From: Skeletonema tropicum
Taxonomy: Eukaryota; Bacillariophyta; Thalassiosirophyceae; Thalassiosirales; Thalassiosiraceae
Assembly (NCBI GenBank): GCA_037178625.1
Contig: CM074135.1
Coordinates: 312,001 to 376,000, forward strand
Length of the DNA: 64,000 nt
Reading direction: 5' to 3'
Shown: piece after piece, positions 22,259 to 32,697 of the stretch
Numbering within the stretch: the first letter of the stretch is position 1
How the letters are laid out: each line of letters begins with the position of its first letter
Made by a program: the position numbers and the translations under genes
The notes under the pieces: generated by a model
Told to the model about the DNA's origin: nothing
What the model saw: only the letters and a program-made list of their open reading frames with translations
Database searches by the model: none

Positions 22259-22711
22259 AAACTGTTTTTTGCACCAGCGAGATCTAAATAGTCTCTACTA
22301 TTTTGCTTTGAACATGATAAGAAGTTATCAAGCTGGCTCGGTCTATGGAGAGGAGGGCACGTTGTTGCTCTTTTGTTCAAATGAAGATTGCTTGGAGGAC
22401 TTGCTCTCATCTCATACTTGACATCAGCTGAACGAAGAGTATTGTAGCAATAGCAATCGTATCATATCACTTAGGAAATTAGGTAAGTGTGTATTATCGC
22501 TACCTAGACATCATTGAACCAACAATTGGAGTCTTCATACGCCGCGGGCAGAACCAAACAGCGTCGCAGTCGGAACCACGGGAGAGGGTTGTCTCTCCTA
22601 CCACAGCTCGATAGAGCCCGGGATATATTGACGTGGATGTCAATAAGTCTGTATACAGGCGAGATATACAATTACAAGTATTTGCACGAGAGTATAAGCA
22701 TATACCCATTT
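22259..22711. other. No recognisable gene between tRNA-Ser and retroelement relic
   Basis: Apart from the T-run terminating the tRNA-Ser, I see no gene. A 22500-22808 minus frame overlaps the end of the retroelement relic and looks like a shadow. Confidence 0.35.
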
Positions 22712-25210
22712 CTATCCGTGGTTGTTTTGACCGCGTCGAAGTGCTGCCAAAGCCCGCTGGCGGCGTATCAAGAAGGCATCCCGTGCTGCTTTCACGGAAA
22801 GCAGCCAATAAGCCTGATGTTCACCAGAAGTTGTTTCGAGATCATCGAGATTGATTTCCGTCAAGTATTTATCCTCCTCTCCTAGCCCTTCTAAGCCCAT
22901 CTCTTGCTGCTCCTCTATAGCTATTTGTAGCTCCTCCTTCCTCTCCAACGCAAGCATACCCGAAATTTTATCACGAATCAAGAAATTCCTCACCAGCCAT
23001 TCTCCATGGGTCATCTCCATCAGCTTGATTGAGAAGCTTTGTGCCCATTTTGCGCCAGAAAGATAGCTGCCCTCCAGACGACGATGTGTCTCTTGAATCG
23101 CAGAGAACTCCTTGGATATCATTCCTTACATAAACCGCCGCCATCCGATCTGATCCACGTCACATGTCCCCACCGATTGCAGCCAGGAGTTTAGATTGTC
23201 CGCTGACATCTGAAAACATTTTACCCTATCCTCTTCTTCACACATTAAGACGTGAGCGCATGACTCCGTAGCATCCAGACAAGACGGACACAAAGGAGAG
23301 TGGTTAGGATCACAACTGTGTAACCGCAAGTTGGTACCGGCTATGTGAACAGATATCTGGGTACATCTCCTTGATAAAGGATCCGTCCGCCACACATACT
23401 AGTTATAGCCGCCGCTAGGAACTCATAGCTAGGGGGGTGCACACCCCTGATATTCAAATTTCAAACCTATTATATTCCATCAAATATTGATCAAATACCT
23501 TCGTCTATACCCCCAATAGAAATCCCCAAAGTTTGGTGGTGTTATATCTTTGTCTTGTGTGGATATCAGCCTCCGTATAGGGGCATTTTTGGCCATCGTG
23601 GGAATGGATTTGGAGGTGAGTCGAGTCAAATATGGTCAAATATGGCGCAAACTTGTTAGCGAAACGATAGGAATCAGTATATATCGCCAAACACCATCTA
23701 CTCTTTTAGGTCAACATGCCCACCATGGCGGACTTGACAGTATCGACCTCCTACACAGCAGTATACATAATTCCATCAACAATAGAGACCATCATATCAT
23801 CCTATATGGTATGGCTGGCCATTTTGTGCTTTTATCAGCAGCTCCAACAAGTTTTTCTTCCTATCACATATCAAAAATAAGACATTTTGAGCCGCTCGAC
23901 TTCCGCCCAGATAGTGAACAATCGATATCACCACCTGTATCAAACAGTTAAGCACCGAAACAGTGGATATATTCCTTTAAATAACCATTGAGATGAATTC
24001 GGGCCACTCTTTCGGTGGGTTGCGACAAAGGCGGCCGAGTTATATTGTGTCACCGGTGCCGATCGTCTCGACCATCGACAACTTAATTTTGGCATAATAT
24101 TCTGCAATATCTAAAATAACTCAGCATTTTCAAACCCCAAAACACCACAATATTGTTTCAAATATATTGTAGCAACGTTTGCGCACCGTGGTATTGCTGT
24201 GGACTGCTGATTCTTTCTAATATATACTCATGTGTGGTGAAATTTGAGCCATCAAAATAGGTGATTTTTAGCGTTTTGGGCATATAGCGTCCACTTTACG
24301 ACTCATTTAACCCCAACTGCTGCGCAACATCTATGATAGTAACCAATAGAAGGGTGTTGTATGGTTGAATGGGGTTTGTAGCCATCGTATTATCCTACAT
24401 TGGCATCGTACGGTTCCATGAGTTGAGTCGAGAATCATGTTCTGTGGTAGGCTTAGATTACACATATCATATCATGTTCTGTTACATATAGCATATAAAG
24501 ATGACCTGCTCTAGTCAAACTATATTGGAAGGTGTTGTTTATATTTAAATGCTGTGAATGACCTCCACTTTCATAAAACGAAAAAAGGCGCAGTGATTTT
24601 GTTGTATAATTATATGTCGCCCTAACAGTAGAGCGAGATGATTGAGCGGTTATCGTCGATTGTATCGGACACTGATCGGCTGGAACATCCAACATGATCA
24701 ATATCATCGATTGGTGCTGTTGTTTGGGTTATGGTATGCCACTTAGCATCCATATTATGCCATGAAGAGCTTTCTGAGCTGAGCTGATGTCTCACAATTT
24801 TGCATGATATAATTGATTATCACGACCCCACTTCATTAGATCCACCAAACCAAGCTATCATCCGACGCCAATTACCCATATAGAGTGCATATAGTAAGGC
24901 TGATTGATCTATATTCATTGTTCATTCCAATACTGTGATTCTCCACCTAGATTTTGAGCCGGTTCGGCTCATCATGACATGGCTGGTATGGCGCCAACGA
25001 GGACGTTGCTGTCAATTGAAGTGACCAGCGAGGCATCAGAGCATCCTCCTAGGTCTATACTATCGACGGATGTGAATATTCTTGGTATGAACCATGTCAG
25101 TTGTCTATTAATAGCGTCGGGGCGACGATGTATGCGTTGAAATCGAGTTATCTGTCAGGAAAATGGCTTGGTTTGTCATCTTAATCTCAACCGGGATATC
25201 ACTTAAGATC

Positions 25211-25267
25211 ATGAAACTCGACAGGCACATAGACGGGGGTATGGTCTATGTGCCTGTCGAGTTTCAT
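25211..25267. repeat. Perfect 24-bp inverted repeat (hairpin)
   Basis: Arms 25211-25234 and 25244-25267 are exact inverted copies separated by a 9-nt loop (gggggtatg). It lies ~160 bp from the right end of the 2.0 kb element. A perfect stem of this length is unlikely by chance; it could be a transposon subterminal structure or a small-RNA precursor. Confidence 0.92.
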
Positions 25268-25334
25268 AGAGTGAAAGCAAGTAATAACAGAGATTAAGCT
25301 GACAAAGGGTAATAATTCTTACGCCAAACTGGCG

Positions 25335-25352
25335 ATGGCCAAATTTGGCCAT
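25335..25352. repeat. 18-bp perfect palindrome
   Basis: ATGGCCAAATTTGGCCAT is its own reverse complement. It lies 64 bp inside the right end of the 2.0 kb element and may be part of a subterminal binding region. Confidence 0.9.
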
Positions 25353-25905
25353 GGTCAAAAAGTTTGACAAAAAATACTTGGCGCGCTCAACTCGTGACTA
25401 AAAAAAATCATAGGCTGCGCACCCCCCTATCATAGCTCCCCGTCAGTTCAAGATCTTCCCACATCCGCATGCTACCCCATTGATCGAGGACTTCCCACAA
25501 AGAGCTAGGAGGTATAGACTGACCTGGGATAGGTGCATGACTGATCAAACGATATACCGCAGTATCTACCTCCTCTACCGTACACGCAACATTGTATTGA
25601 GCCTGGGCATGATCACCACCATCTTTCACACATCTCCGAGGATTGTTCTCATGCGGAGGGTACACTTCCATAAGGTCATTGTCATGATAGCGAAACAATC
25701 TATTTGATGCTGCACAGTACCGCCACGGTTGAAGTTTGTGGCCGACATGCACCCAATTCCCCAAACGAGCACTAAGTAAACCTCCTGGGGCTAATTGAGA
25801 GAGTGCCGACTTCCATAGCTTAAAATCTTTTGATGATGGTTCCTCAGCGGGAAAGTCGAGCTTAGACCACTTTTCATCCTCCCGACGAAGCCTCTTCTTG
25901 TTCGA

Positions 25906-26682
25906 ATCGCCTAACCCCCCCCCCTGTGAATTACGCCGATGGCGTCGAAAGACCGGCGCGTGCGGGGAGGGACCCGCGAGCGCCTGAAAAAAAATCTGGG
26001 AACTAGCGAACGGACCTGTCGATTCATGTTGTCCGCGAACGGCTTATTAATAATCTTCGAATGAATTTTAAATTTATCTAGCGTGTTACGTCATTGTTAC
26101 ATTTTGTTACCTAAAAAAGGTGAATCGTTACGAATGTTGCAGTCGTTTCGCGTCGCACAGTCAAACTACCTACAATCAATTCGATTGATCGAATAAAGAA
26201 TAAAGCAACACGCTGCCCGCTTAAGCAATGAAACGGCTAGCAATGCGAAAGAAAAGAGTAATAACTTTCAATAGCAACATAGAGTATTGTCTGCCGCCGA
26301 CCCCATCGCCTGCCTTTCGCAGGCATGGGGTCGGCGCGCTCGAAAATCGATGACGATGATGCCTGACTTCCTGCGGTTACCGCCTCTCTTTCAGCTGGCG
26401 TGCAGGCGCCTACATGCCTATCTCTTCTATCTTCTAGCACATTTAGGGCTCTCTCGTAATAGCAATCGGATCTTTTGGGGATCTTTCTTGGGTGGGAGTG
26501 GGAGCACATCTTGCCAACCTCCACGCCACTCATCTTACATTTTTCATTGGGTAGATCGCTCCTGGATCTCATCGGCAGACAGGTCATCTGAGCACTGCCA
26601 CGTTGACAAAAGATATACTTATATTGAAGACGAAGGAGTCAGACTTGTCGGAGAGGGAGATTTTTGGATTTTGAGTCATCTT
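25906..26682. other. No recognisable gene; GC-rich hairpin at 26296-26335
   Basis: A run of nine C at about 25915 is followed by a GC-rich ~70-bp stretch. At 26296-26335 gccgaccccat...atggggtcggc with internal cctgc...gcagg forms a ~17-bp interrupted stem. A minus-strand 116-codon frame (26237-26587) has no recognisable features. Confidence 0.45.
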
Positions 26683-28128
26683 CAAGGGTAAATAAGCAGG
26701 GTTGGCGTCGTTTTTTAAAATTCAAAATCATTTTATTATATCTCGTCTTTAACCGGTACTCGGATTATCCAAGGTTTAGTCGAGCGAAGCAGAGCTTACC
26801 CGTCATTTCGTTCGAAATTCCTGTCCGTCCGTCCGTCCGTCGTGGACAAAAATAAACCCTGGAAATTTGCAAGAGCCACCGAAGAAGGCCGAATCCGCAA
26901 ACCTACCAATGCCAAGAGAGGAGTGATTTTTGGCAACTTGTGGATGCACGGACTGGGAAAGGCTTTACAGCAGCAGCGATGTGCAATACTCATGAAAAAG
27001 CAAGAGAGGAAGCAAATCTGTAGAGAAAAAGTCGGAAGTCGGAACAGACTGAAGAACAGCACCGGAAATGGAAAGAACTGTCACAAATTATGCACTCGTA
27101 GATATATCAGAAGAGAAGAAAAAAGTAAGCAGTGATACACAGAAAGAGAACGAGCGCATAGGATCAAGCGTGTATGCAATTGATGGGTTACAGTGGAGGA
27201 GAAACAATGTAGGTAGATGCAGTACAAGTGGAACAGAGAGATTGGATTGGAGAGACAAATAATATGTATGTATGTAGTCTAACGAGACTGAGATGCCGAG
27301 AACCGAGAAGAAGAAAGAAAGTCCTTCACGAAGCTTGAGCTGCTGCGTACAATTGCGAATACTGATACATATTCCGACGTATCGCTAATGCGTTCACAAA
27401 GTGTTCAGAAAGCGGCATCAAATTTTCCTAAGTACAATTGTCGTTACGACTTTGAGCTCACGGTTCCCGTGGTGAGCTCACTATTTGAGTCTCGCTCCTC
27501 TTCATCTCTGAGTCTCGGTTGCCCTGGCCTCTGGCCTGCCCGACTGCCCGATCTCCGTGTAAGTAGCGTGATTGAGAAAGCTGAAAGCTGAAATTGAACA
27601 CTCTCTGCCGGCAACCATGGTCGATGTTGCCGCCGCAGGAGAAGACCAAGTATTAGCCGTAATATGGGCCGATCGGTGGATGATCGTTACTTTGGATTAT
27701 TATGTTTATGTTATCGTGCTTGGATTCAGCAGAAACGCTCCTTGGGACGTTCAATAAGCACTGTTCAGTGGGCGGCGCTCGCCGGACGTGACCGCCTAAT
27801 AATGCCTCCATACTGCCTTCTCTCAGGGGATTTGGCAGCAGAGAGGGCTTCAACACCAACATAATAATCCATAGCCATAGTAACGATCAGCCACCAATCG
27901 TTCCATTTTACGGCGATTGACCTGGTCTATTTCAGCGTCGGCAACGGTGACCATGGTTGTGGTTGCTTGCCCCTCGATGAGGGCGTCGTAGGCGTCGTGC
28001 TGATCATCCTTCGACGGGCATTGAGGTGTGACTTCGAGTTGCTGACGAGACGGTAACGGTACTCAGCTTTTTTACTAGGAAGAATTTCGGCGGGAACAAT
28101 TGTCGCCAACCCTGCTTATTTACCCTTG
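26683..28128. mobile_element. 1446-bp hAT-like non-autonomous transposon
   Basis: The ends are exact 25-bp inverted repeats: 26683-26707 starts CAAGGGTAAATAAGCAGG and 28104-28128 is its reverse complement. The 8-bp direct repeat gtcatctt flanks both sides (26675-26682, 28129-28136). An 8-bp duplication is typical of hAT elements. Interior frames (97 codons at 26842-27135 and others) show no transposase, so it is non-autonomous. A four-fold gtcc microsatellite lies at about 26822-26840. The right end lies about 220 bp before the LRR gene start. Confidence 0.85.
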
Positions 28129-28303
28129 GTCATCTTCTCATCAACATGGCGCATTCGCGCATTCGACATTCAACATCATCTAGGTACTTTCGACATCATC
28201 ATCTCTTCATTCCTCCTGCCTCTTGCTTCGCTTTGTTGCCTCCAACAAACCAAAAACGCATAAGCAAGACGATACCGCTAGCTTTATCATCATTATTACT
28301 TCT

Positions 28304-28335
28304 CCTCTCTCTCTCTCTCTCTCTCTCGCTCTCGG
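28304..28335. repeat. CT microsatellite
   Basis: An imperfect (CT)n run lies directly upstream of the LRR gene ATG, in the probable 5' leader. Confidence 0.9.
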
Positions 28336-28350
28336 TTGATACTGGTGACG

Positions 28351-29374
28351 ATGGTAGTACTACGATTTACATATACGGGGCAACCTCGTTCAGATATTCC
28401 TCTTGGTGCAACTCATGTCTTCATCGCTATCGACACCATTCCAGAGGGAATGTTTGAAGATCACCCCAACCTCATTGAAGTCATTTGTCATGAGGTTGTC
28501 GGAAAGATTGAAGCAAGTGCATTTGCTAATTGCCCTCGCTTGAGACGAGTTGTTATGCCAGGCGTCAAAGTTGCTGAGCAGGGGGCATTCCTTAATTGTC
28601 CCGTCCTCGCAGATGTTGAATGTGACACGCTGGAAATAGTTGGAGTTGGAGCATTCTGCTGCTGCAGATCTTTGAGTAGCATCGACTTGTCATCTGTCAG
28701 GGTTGTGAAGGGGTGTGCATTCACATCTTGTGGAGCACTCACTAGTGCGATATTTAGTGACCGGCTGGAAACAATCGAAGGATGGGCATTCGGTGAATGC
28801 CCCTCTCTCAAACAAATCACCATCCCATTGAAAGATGGCATTATTACTCATGATAGTAATTATGATACCTTCTTGGGATGCCCAAATGTTGAAGCGCGTA
28901 GATCTAGTTGAAGGAGCGGCACTGCGTAAGACAGTCACTGCTTTACATTACGAGGACTGGAGGAATAATATGATCGAAAAAATTGATTCTATCAATCAAA
29001 TTCTTCCCCATACCCCTTCTGGTAATTTTCATCATGATGACCTAGAGAATGATCAGGGGAGAAAGGCACAGGAGATACGCAGGTGGATCAGATCAGTTCT
29101 CCACCAAATCAATCACTACAAATTAGAGCATCGCCAGGTATTGGATGAATCAGTGTCTCTACTTGTGCATGCTTTGCCTCAAGATGTTGCGATGAATAAT
29201 GTCCTTCCTTTCCTCGAGTTGCCATCATATACATTTGGTGTAGAGGAGGATGTGGAAGAAAATGATAGTGAAAGTGGGTTAGACTACGAAAGTGAGAGTG
29301 AAAGCGATAGTAGCGAGGCAGAAGATGGAAGTGATATTGAGATTGATACTAGCGAGGCAGAAGATGAAAATTGA
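28351..29374 (+). pseudogene. BspA-type leucine-rich-repeat gene, frameshifted, with foreign acidic tail
   Basis: From ATG 28351 the frame encodes LRR_5/BspA repeats. Four to five units of ~23 residues carry the pattern AFxxCxxLxxVxxxxxxxxxxxxAF, ending ITIPLKDGIITHDSNYDTFLGCPNVE. One extra G near 28894 then shifts the frame. The expected continuation is in the next frame: VDLVEGAALRKT, DWRNNMIEKIDSINQILP, WIRSVLHQI, MNNVLPFLELPSYTF. This tail is characteristic of the expanded LRR family I know from Thalassiosira. After 29260 the sequence switches to an acidic Glu/Ser/Asp stretch matching the gene at 32698-34741, so the 3' end is a chimera. Such LRR proteins probably mediate protein contacts; the role is unknown. 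Confidence 0.8.
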
Positions 29375-29880
29375 AGTGACAATGGTGAGTACGATTAGGA
29401 AATGGAAGAAGAGGAGCAAGACAATGTTGATGTGAGGATTGTCACCAACAAGAAGCGCATGCTGCAATCAAATCAAGATTCCAATGAAGAAGAAGGAAAG
29501 TGAATAATTCTCGATGAACAACATAAGTTCAAGTTTGATGCCTTGATGCCAAGCGCAGCAGAACATTTTGTACGCATTGAGGACAACAGCTGCTGCTTGA
29601 ATTAGAAAGATGTATGCGAGCCTAAGAATCTGAGAATGGATATAGATATATATAGATGCGATGAAAAAGATAGGATAATGCTTCATTATAGATGGATTTA
29701 ATTACTCATGATCGTCGTCTCTCATCGTTGTCTCTGCCTAAGAGTGTATTAAGATATTCAGGCAAAGCGGCATATATAACAACATATCTTGCATTTGCAT
29801 CTTCAATCCGTGCAAATCCCCAATCCCCCTTCATGCAACCTCTCTCCCTCTCTATCTCTTGTCATCATCATATTATACCA
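29375..29880. repeat. Duplicate of the 3' region of the 33.6 kb gene
   Basis: Sequence from gtgaataattctcgatgaac (29502) through the gagcctaagaatctgag block and ttatagatggattta (29701) matches 34794-34982, with small indels. A third version of the last ~95 bp lies at 31975-32070. No gene is seen within it. Confidence 0.85.
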
Positions 29881-30289
29881 TCACCTCGGAGCAAACGCAT
29901 CTGCAGCTCCATCCACCGTAATACCCGAAAAGAACCCCGCCGAACTCATCTCACTACGACTACCAAATTGTCTATTCCACTGTCGTAATATCCGCTCAAT
30001 TTCAATATCCGCCAACGGGTACTCCTCACTATCCGCCCTACGATACTTCGGATTGTACCTCCGAAACGCTGAAATGACATCACTCCGATGACACGATCCC
30101 TTCCCCACAATCAACCTCTTCGAAGCAAACTCATCAAACTCTTGATACAACAGTACATCACGTTCATACTCTACTCGTGTCGGTGCCTTCTCCTTGGCAG
30201 CCAACCGTCCCACCTCCCACACCGCACCTCCAATCACCGACACTCCTGCCAGCTGCAATGATACGGCGGCATCCCCCTCGGCTAAAAAG
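29881..30289 (-). pseudogene. Duplicated 3' end of the thylakoid membrane protein gene
   Basis: The 125 C-terminal codons are the same as those at 35286-35663 of the intact gene. The copy continues to about 30289 and then jumps to sequence matching the gene near 36124-36165 (tgttgtggat-atgatgtgcttagga), so ~430 bp of the gene are deleted. Without the signal sequences and first membrane segments it is a fragment. Confidence 0.88.
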
Positions 30290-30299
30290 GAGTGTTGTG

Positions 30300-32697
30300 G
30301 ATATGATGTGCTTAGGATGGCGGTGGTGTTGTATCAATCACCACCTCACGCAAACCAATCAATCAAACATACACACAGCACGCATACACATATATTATAT
30401 TATTTGCGCTCACCAGGATCGCTGAGCACAGCCGCCAACTTGGACGGTAATTTCTGATTAGCCAAGCTCCTCGAGGTCTCATCTTCATGGGCGTCGATCA
30501 AACTGGAGCCGGCGGCCGGCGTAATAAGTAGTCTCGATTGAGTTTTTCGGCGGGGTCTTCTTCTTGGGCGTATATAGTCGTGATAGCCTACTAGTGAGGT
30601 GGTGATGGTGATGAAGTGAATCAAACGCCATCCACGACGCCGTAATCATCATAGCGAGCAGTTAGTTATCCAGAGCATCATCACTCATCACCATGGTGAA
30701 GCGTGTCTTTGACGAGATGGTGATGACTTGTTGAAGCAAAGGCGCGCGAAGGTGGTTGGCGCACAATTTGAGACGGTCATCTTGATACTACGACACCGTT
30801 ATTGAAGAAGTCTCGCTCGCTCGCTCCTTCAGATGCTTTTCTTGTTTTCAAAATACTTGTGATACGTAGTTTACCGTAGCACAGAAATAACCTAAAGCCC
30901 CACACCTACATATTATTATTATTTATTGAACAGCTCAGCCAAGCAGCTAGCTCAAGCAGCTCAATGTGCCGTACCATAATATCTTCTCTCCTCTAGAGAG
31001 GTCCAATCAAGGCGATCAGTGGCATTTTGGAAAGCTCTCATTGAGCACCATGGATCAATCATACATACAGTCAGCCTGATTGGACGACTTTTGTTCAATT
31101 GATCCAGTCAACAACAGGGTTAAAAAGGAACCAGTAACCAGCAGCTCGGAATCCACTGCCACACAAGATTTTCAGAAGAGAGGTCCAAATAATCACATTT
31201 GACAATAAGACAACCATTAGATAGCTCTCTTCACCCTGATTCGATTAGTGCCATCCTTTTACAACAGCGGTGGTGGATTGATGATGAATGTCTTCCACCG
31301 CCGACGATGATGAAATGAAAGAATGGCAGGAGTGAAAAGTCCAGTGAGATGAAGGCGAGGGAGATGGATAATTAGATTGACGATGTGTTGAAGATATTGA
31401 TAATGATAGCGGTGGTGGAAATTACGCGAGTGAGCCGTCAAACGAAGGAGCTGATGATGTCGAAGATATTTATATTATTGAGAGTGGAGTGAATGATGTG
31501 AATGGCCAGTGAGCCGTCAGGCGAATGAGCTGCTGATTGCAACCATGTTGTTGGTAATGCTGATAATGAGGTATCTGGCGGTGGTGGATGTCATTTTGTT
31601 GGGGTTTGGCGCTGAGAATGACTTTCTTGACCCCTCCCAAGTTGAATCAATTGACAAAAGGTCAATTTTGGTCTTGATACTAACCAATCGATATTATTGT
31701 AGAACTCGTTGAGGGCTTTCGAATGGTGGTCGAATCGTCTCAATCCGACGGGAAGAAAAAAAGATGTTATGAATGGATTACTGAATTTGGATCATGTCGA
31801 GCAAAGAAGGAGGAGAAGGATGATTCTATTCGATAGAGCAGCTCGAGAGCTTTCCACAGCACCACTGATCGCCTTTTTACGACCATTCTATATAAGCCAA
31901 GATATCGAGTGGAAAGTAGATTCCATCCGAGGGAAGAGATTAGGTCGAGTTCGCGAGAATGGCTTCTCTGAATGTAAGCCTAAGAATCTGAGAATAAATA
32001 GTTGCGGTCGAAGAGATAGGATAATGCTGCATTATAGATGGATTCATCAACTCATGATCGTTGTCTGTCCTCTCGTCATCGTCGTTGGCAGCAAAATGGA
32101 CACATACATCAGTTTTTGGTTGGGTGCCGCGTTTCCATCGTCATGGCCATAGGATAGATAGATCGGACATTGATAATGATAGAACAGAGTCTTACTTTCA
32201 CTATAACATCCTACTCCTGCAATGCGAAAAGGAGAGAAGAAGGAAGGCAGCTAGCAACTCTAGAGGCTGGTTAATTATAAGAAGAGACATCTTTCTCAGA
32301 AGTAATTCCAAATGAGGCTGAGTCTTGATCTCGCTTGCTCAATCATCATGGCAGCAGCTATACCTCATGTCTCGAGTTTATTTTCAATAGGTAGATCGCT
32401 CCTTGATTTCAGCGGGAGCCTTTGGAGCCTTTGCCTCAGCAGAGCAGCCACCTGTAGCTGCCAGCAGCCACCACGTTGAATGACGTGAGGTAGGGCTCGG
32501 AGAGGAGATGAGGAAGATTGAGAGGAAGATGACGATTTTCTGCATTTTACTCACGTAGGTGTAGGAATAAATAATATCTTTTTGAGTCATTTCTCCCTTC
32601 CCTTCAATTTGAATTCCAAAAAACTCGCACCAAGCCAACGCGAGATCTACGTCATAAATTATGGCAACTCCATATTATCACCAAGCCTATTCTCATC
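30300..32697. other. Long intergenic region with degraded duplicates
   Basis: No gene is supported over ~2.4 kb. There are paired motifs gtgagccgtca near 31430 and 31508, and at 31975-32070 a copy of the 3'-flank block (cctaagaatctgagaat, gataggataatgctgcat) also found at 29615 and 34905. Open frames such as 31709-32152 (147 codons) have no recognisable motif. Confidence 0.4.

Larger units (their letters stand above)
23430..25429. mobile_element. 2.0 kb non-autonomous DNA element with 14-bp TIRs
   Basis: The ends are TAGGGGGGTGCACA (23430-23443) and its inverted counterpart TGCGCACCCCCCTA (25416-25429), with one mismatch. Direct repeats tcatagc lie outside (23423-23429 and 25430-25436), and removing the element rejoins the flanking minus-strand frame through one copy of the repeat. 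The 7-8-bp duplication and TAGGGG-type ends suggest a hAT-like or related cut-and-paste element. The interior is AT-rich with no convincing transposase. It carries a long perfect hairpin (25211-25267) and an 18-bp palindrome (25335-25352). Confidence 0.75.
22712..25905 (-). pseudogene. Decayed retroelement ORF (RNase H/zinc-knuckle C-terminus), split by a DNA element
   Basis: Reading the minus strand, an open frame runs from about 25905 to 25430 (LWKSALSQLAPGG, then GNWVHVGHKLQPWRY). It continues beyond the 2.0 kb insertion at 23430-25429, as shown by GSY/EFLAAA across the target duplication. A frame change follows. Then come LCPSCLDATESCAHVLMC, a C-x2-C...H-x3-C knuckle of the kind found after RNase H in LINE-like elements, and a helical tail with ETHRRLEGSYLSGAKWAQ. 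An in-frame TAA (near 23107) and a frameshift near 23390 make it dead. The family assignment rests on these motifs only; the catalytic reverse transcriptase lies outside or is lost. Confidence 0.55.
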
